14,111 bases of DNA, from positions 645 to 14,755 of the forward strand of contig DQGN01000041.1 in NCBI GenBank assembly GCA_003524745.1. The letters run 5' to 3'. This document shows positions 12,514 through 14,111 of the stretch, piece after piece (position 1 is the first letter of the stretch; each line of letters opens with the position of its first letter). The position numbers and the translations under genes were made by a program. Below the pieces are notes generated by a model. The model was not told where the DNA came from. It worked only from the letters and a program-made list of their open reading frames with translations, and made no database searches. The stretch is from Patescibacteria group bacterium. GTDB lineage: Bacteria > Patescibacteriota > Kazan-3B-28 > UBA10110.

Positions 12514-14111
12514 GACATATTACCATATCAAGCGGAGAGCAAAGAGCTTGGGTCGGCGCCTCCATTTTGCCGGTGATCAGCCCGAAGTCATTTTGCAGTC
12601 AGCTTGGACGGCAAGGGCGAATCCAACTGCCCAGGTTTTAAATTTGGAGTTTGATAGCACGCAGCCCAGGTTTTGGGTGGGTTTAATCCGGTGGCTGCTG
12701 TTTATTATTTTTGCGTCGCTGGTTTATTTAACCGGTATATTTTCGTATGGCGGGGCCCAAAGCATTAAAGAAGAGTTAACTCAAAAGGGTACCGCTGCCG
12801 CAGGCAATTTGTTGCAGGCAGCGGCCGCCTTGCAAAATATGGAAGTAGATACTGCCTTGGCCCAGTTCCAGGCGGCCGATAAAAATTTTACTAGTGCACT
12901 AGGTTTATTCGCTGATTTGGGGCAAAGTCATTTAATTATGGCGGATTGGAGCCTCCCTGATTCCCAGATTTGGTTGGGGCAAGATCTTCTTTCCAGCGGA
13001 CAACATTTAGCGAAAGCGGGGATTAGCTTAATTACTGCCTTGAAGCCGCTGGTCACTTATTGGGATGGCCTCACGGTGACAGGAAGCAATTTTAATAATG
13101 CCGGTGAACAAATCGGTCAAATTCTCATAGCTAATGCGCGACAAATCGATATAGCTTTGGCGGAAGTTAAATTAGCGGATGCGGCTTTGCGTAAAATCCG
13201 CATCCAATCGGTCGATCCGGCTTATGCGGCTACTGTCTTAGAGGCCCAAAGTAAAACCCAGGCTTTGAGTGAGGCCATGGAGATATTAGGAGGATTAGCT
13301 AAACGCTTACCGAATGCGATGGGGTTTGGTATCCCCCAGCATTACCTGTTTCTTAACCAGAATAATAATGAATTGCGGCCGACAGGCGGATTTATCGGTA
13401 GTGTAGCGGTAGTAGAATTAGCGCATGGCAATATCGTTAGTATCTCAGCCGATACGAGCCAACGCTTAGATGGGCAAAACAAATATAGCGACGTGCCTTT
13501 GCCTGATCCCTTAAAAGCCATTACAGCCTACTATGGTATTCGTGATGCTAATTGGGAGCCTAATTTCCCTACGGCTGTCCAAACTATCAGCAAATTATAC
13601 CAACAAGCCGGTGGAGGATCGGTGGATGGGATGATTGCCCTGACACCCGAAGTTATTACCGATATCCTGTCTATCACCGGGCCGATTGATTTGCCCCAAT
13701 ATAAGTTAAAATTATCCGCGGAGAATTTTGTCGAGAAAACCCAAAAGCAAATCGAAATTGCCGATCAAAATTTGCACGATAATCCTAAACAAATCCTCAT
13801 AGATTTTATGCCGATTTTGATGAATCGGTTAATGAGCGCCAATTCCCGGGAATTGCGGTTGATCGGTCAAAGCTTGTTTAATCGGTTAATGAACAAAGAC
13901 ATTCTGATTTACTTTAGCGACCCCCAATTAGAAAAAGTGATGGCCATATTGGGTTGGAGCGGGGAAATAAAAGTGCCGCCGCCGGCGACGGATTATCTCT
14001 ATGTGGTCGAAGCTAATCTGGGGGGAAATAAAAGCAGCGCATCAATTGTACGCGAGATGAAATTAGCCACGCAAATCTTCGCTCCCGCCGAAATCAAAGA
14101 TAGTTTAACTG
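12500..14111 (+). CDS. DUF4012 domain protein, partial
   Basis: An ATG at 12500 inside the 3' end of the glycosyltransferase gene opens a frame that runs 537 codons to the window edge, so the C-terminus is missing. A basic, polar N-terminus of about 57 residues precedes one membrane helix (about 58-82, FWVGLIRWLLFIIFASLVYLTG shortened), then a helical, alanine-rich segment (about 86-270). The DUF4012 hallmark follows: YLFLNQNNNELRPTGGFIGS ending at residue 301. The rest (VDGMIALTPEVITDIL, ITGPIDL) also fits the family. Length so far matches the 550-750 usual in Patescibacteria and Actinobacteria. Function is unproven; similar transpeptidase-like LytR-type attachment of glycans to the envelope has been suggested only by context. 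The start relies on coupling, as no Shine-Dalgarno is at proper spacing. Confidence 0.9.
   Translation, partial: MGENKTYYHIKRRAKSLGRRLHFAGDQPEVILQSAWTARANPTAQVLNLEFDSTQPRFWVGLIRWLLFIIFASLVYLTGIFSYGGAQSIKEELTQKGTAAAGNLLQAAAALQNMEVDTALAQFQAADKNFTSALGLFADLGQSHLIMADWSLPDSQIWLGQDLLSSGQHLAKAGISLITALKPLVTYWDGLTVTGSNFNNAGEQIGQILIANARQIDIALAEVKLADAALRKIRIQSVDPAYAATVLEAQSKTQALSEAMEILGGLAKRLPNAMGFGIPQHYLFLNQNNNELRPTGGFIGSVAVVELAHGNIVSISADTSQRLDGQNKYSDVPLPDPLKAITAYYGIRDANWEPNFPTAVQTISKLYQQAGGGSVDGMIALTPEVITDILSITGPIDLPQYKLKLSAENFVEKTQKQIEIADQNLHDNPKQILIDFMPILMNRLMSANSRELRLIGQSLFNRLMNKDILIYFSDPQLEKVMAILGWSGEIKVPPPATDYLYVVEANLGGNKSSASIVREMKLATQIFAPAEIKDSLT

Noticed and set aside
12459..12641. Plus-strand open frame of 60 codons at the GT4/DUF4012 junction
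   Set aside because: It is out of frame with both genes and has no family resemblance; the frame from 12500 carries the DUF4012 protein.

Overview
The window looks like a chromosomal piece of a Candidate Phyla Radiation (Patescibacteria) bacterium. The evidence is the combination of a DUF4012 gene in a glycosyltransferase cluster, a stand-alone GIY-YIG mini-protein, a four-helix-bundle (S23-type) protein and intergenic spaces full of small palindromic repeats. TGA acts as a normal stop in several genes, so the recoded-TGA lineages (SR1/Gracilibacteria) are unlikely. The taxonomic placement is inference; no ribosomal or other marker gene is present.

Layout. 1-2865 (minus) is the first 955 codons of a membrane-anchored surface protein made of tandem beta-sandwich repeats. 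It is driven by a near-consensus promoter followed by a perfect 14-bp palindrome. 2866-3480 is a repeat-rich spacer. 3549-3776 encodes a small single-pass membrane protein with its own promoter. 3777-4153 is another repeat spacer. 4254-5330 is a membrane protein with three C-terminal zinc ribbons, with promoter, Shine-Dalgarno and terminator. 5490-5566 (minus) is tRNA-Val(GAC) with an altered elbow. 5729-6091 (minus) is an S23-type four-helix-bundle protein flanked by a long AT-rich inverted repeat. 6135-6788 (minus) is uridine kinase. 6900-7170 is a third repeat block.

The most striking object is at 7259-8082. It is a complete RNase P RNA gene (rnpB) whose P1, P2, P3, P4, P18 and P19 helices can be paired by eye. 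A whole GIY-YIG endonuclease-like ORF (7301-7564) sits inside the P3 hairpin loop, closed by a perfect 16-bp stem, and the last codons and stop of the ORF lie in the 3' strand of that stem. The same RNA has an oversized P19 arm whose base repeats the 9-nt arms of P3, so the two arms could swap partners. I know of no description of an ORF-bearing P3 in RNase P RNA, but I could not search.

8164-14111 is a plus-strand cell-surface glycan operon: a polyprenyl-phosphate sugar-1-phosphate transferase, a GT4 glycosyltransferase, a small Wzz-like membrane protein, a second GT4 glycosyltransferase and a DUF4012 protein cut by the window end. The last four genes are spaced by 2 nt or overlap (ATGA, 14 nt). 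The likely logic is that the first enzyme loads a sugar phosphate on a lipid carrier at the inner membrane face, the two GT4 enzymes extend the chain, and the Wzz-like and DUF4012 proteins act at or outside the membrane in chain handling or attachment; the last step is inference.
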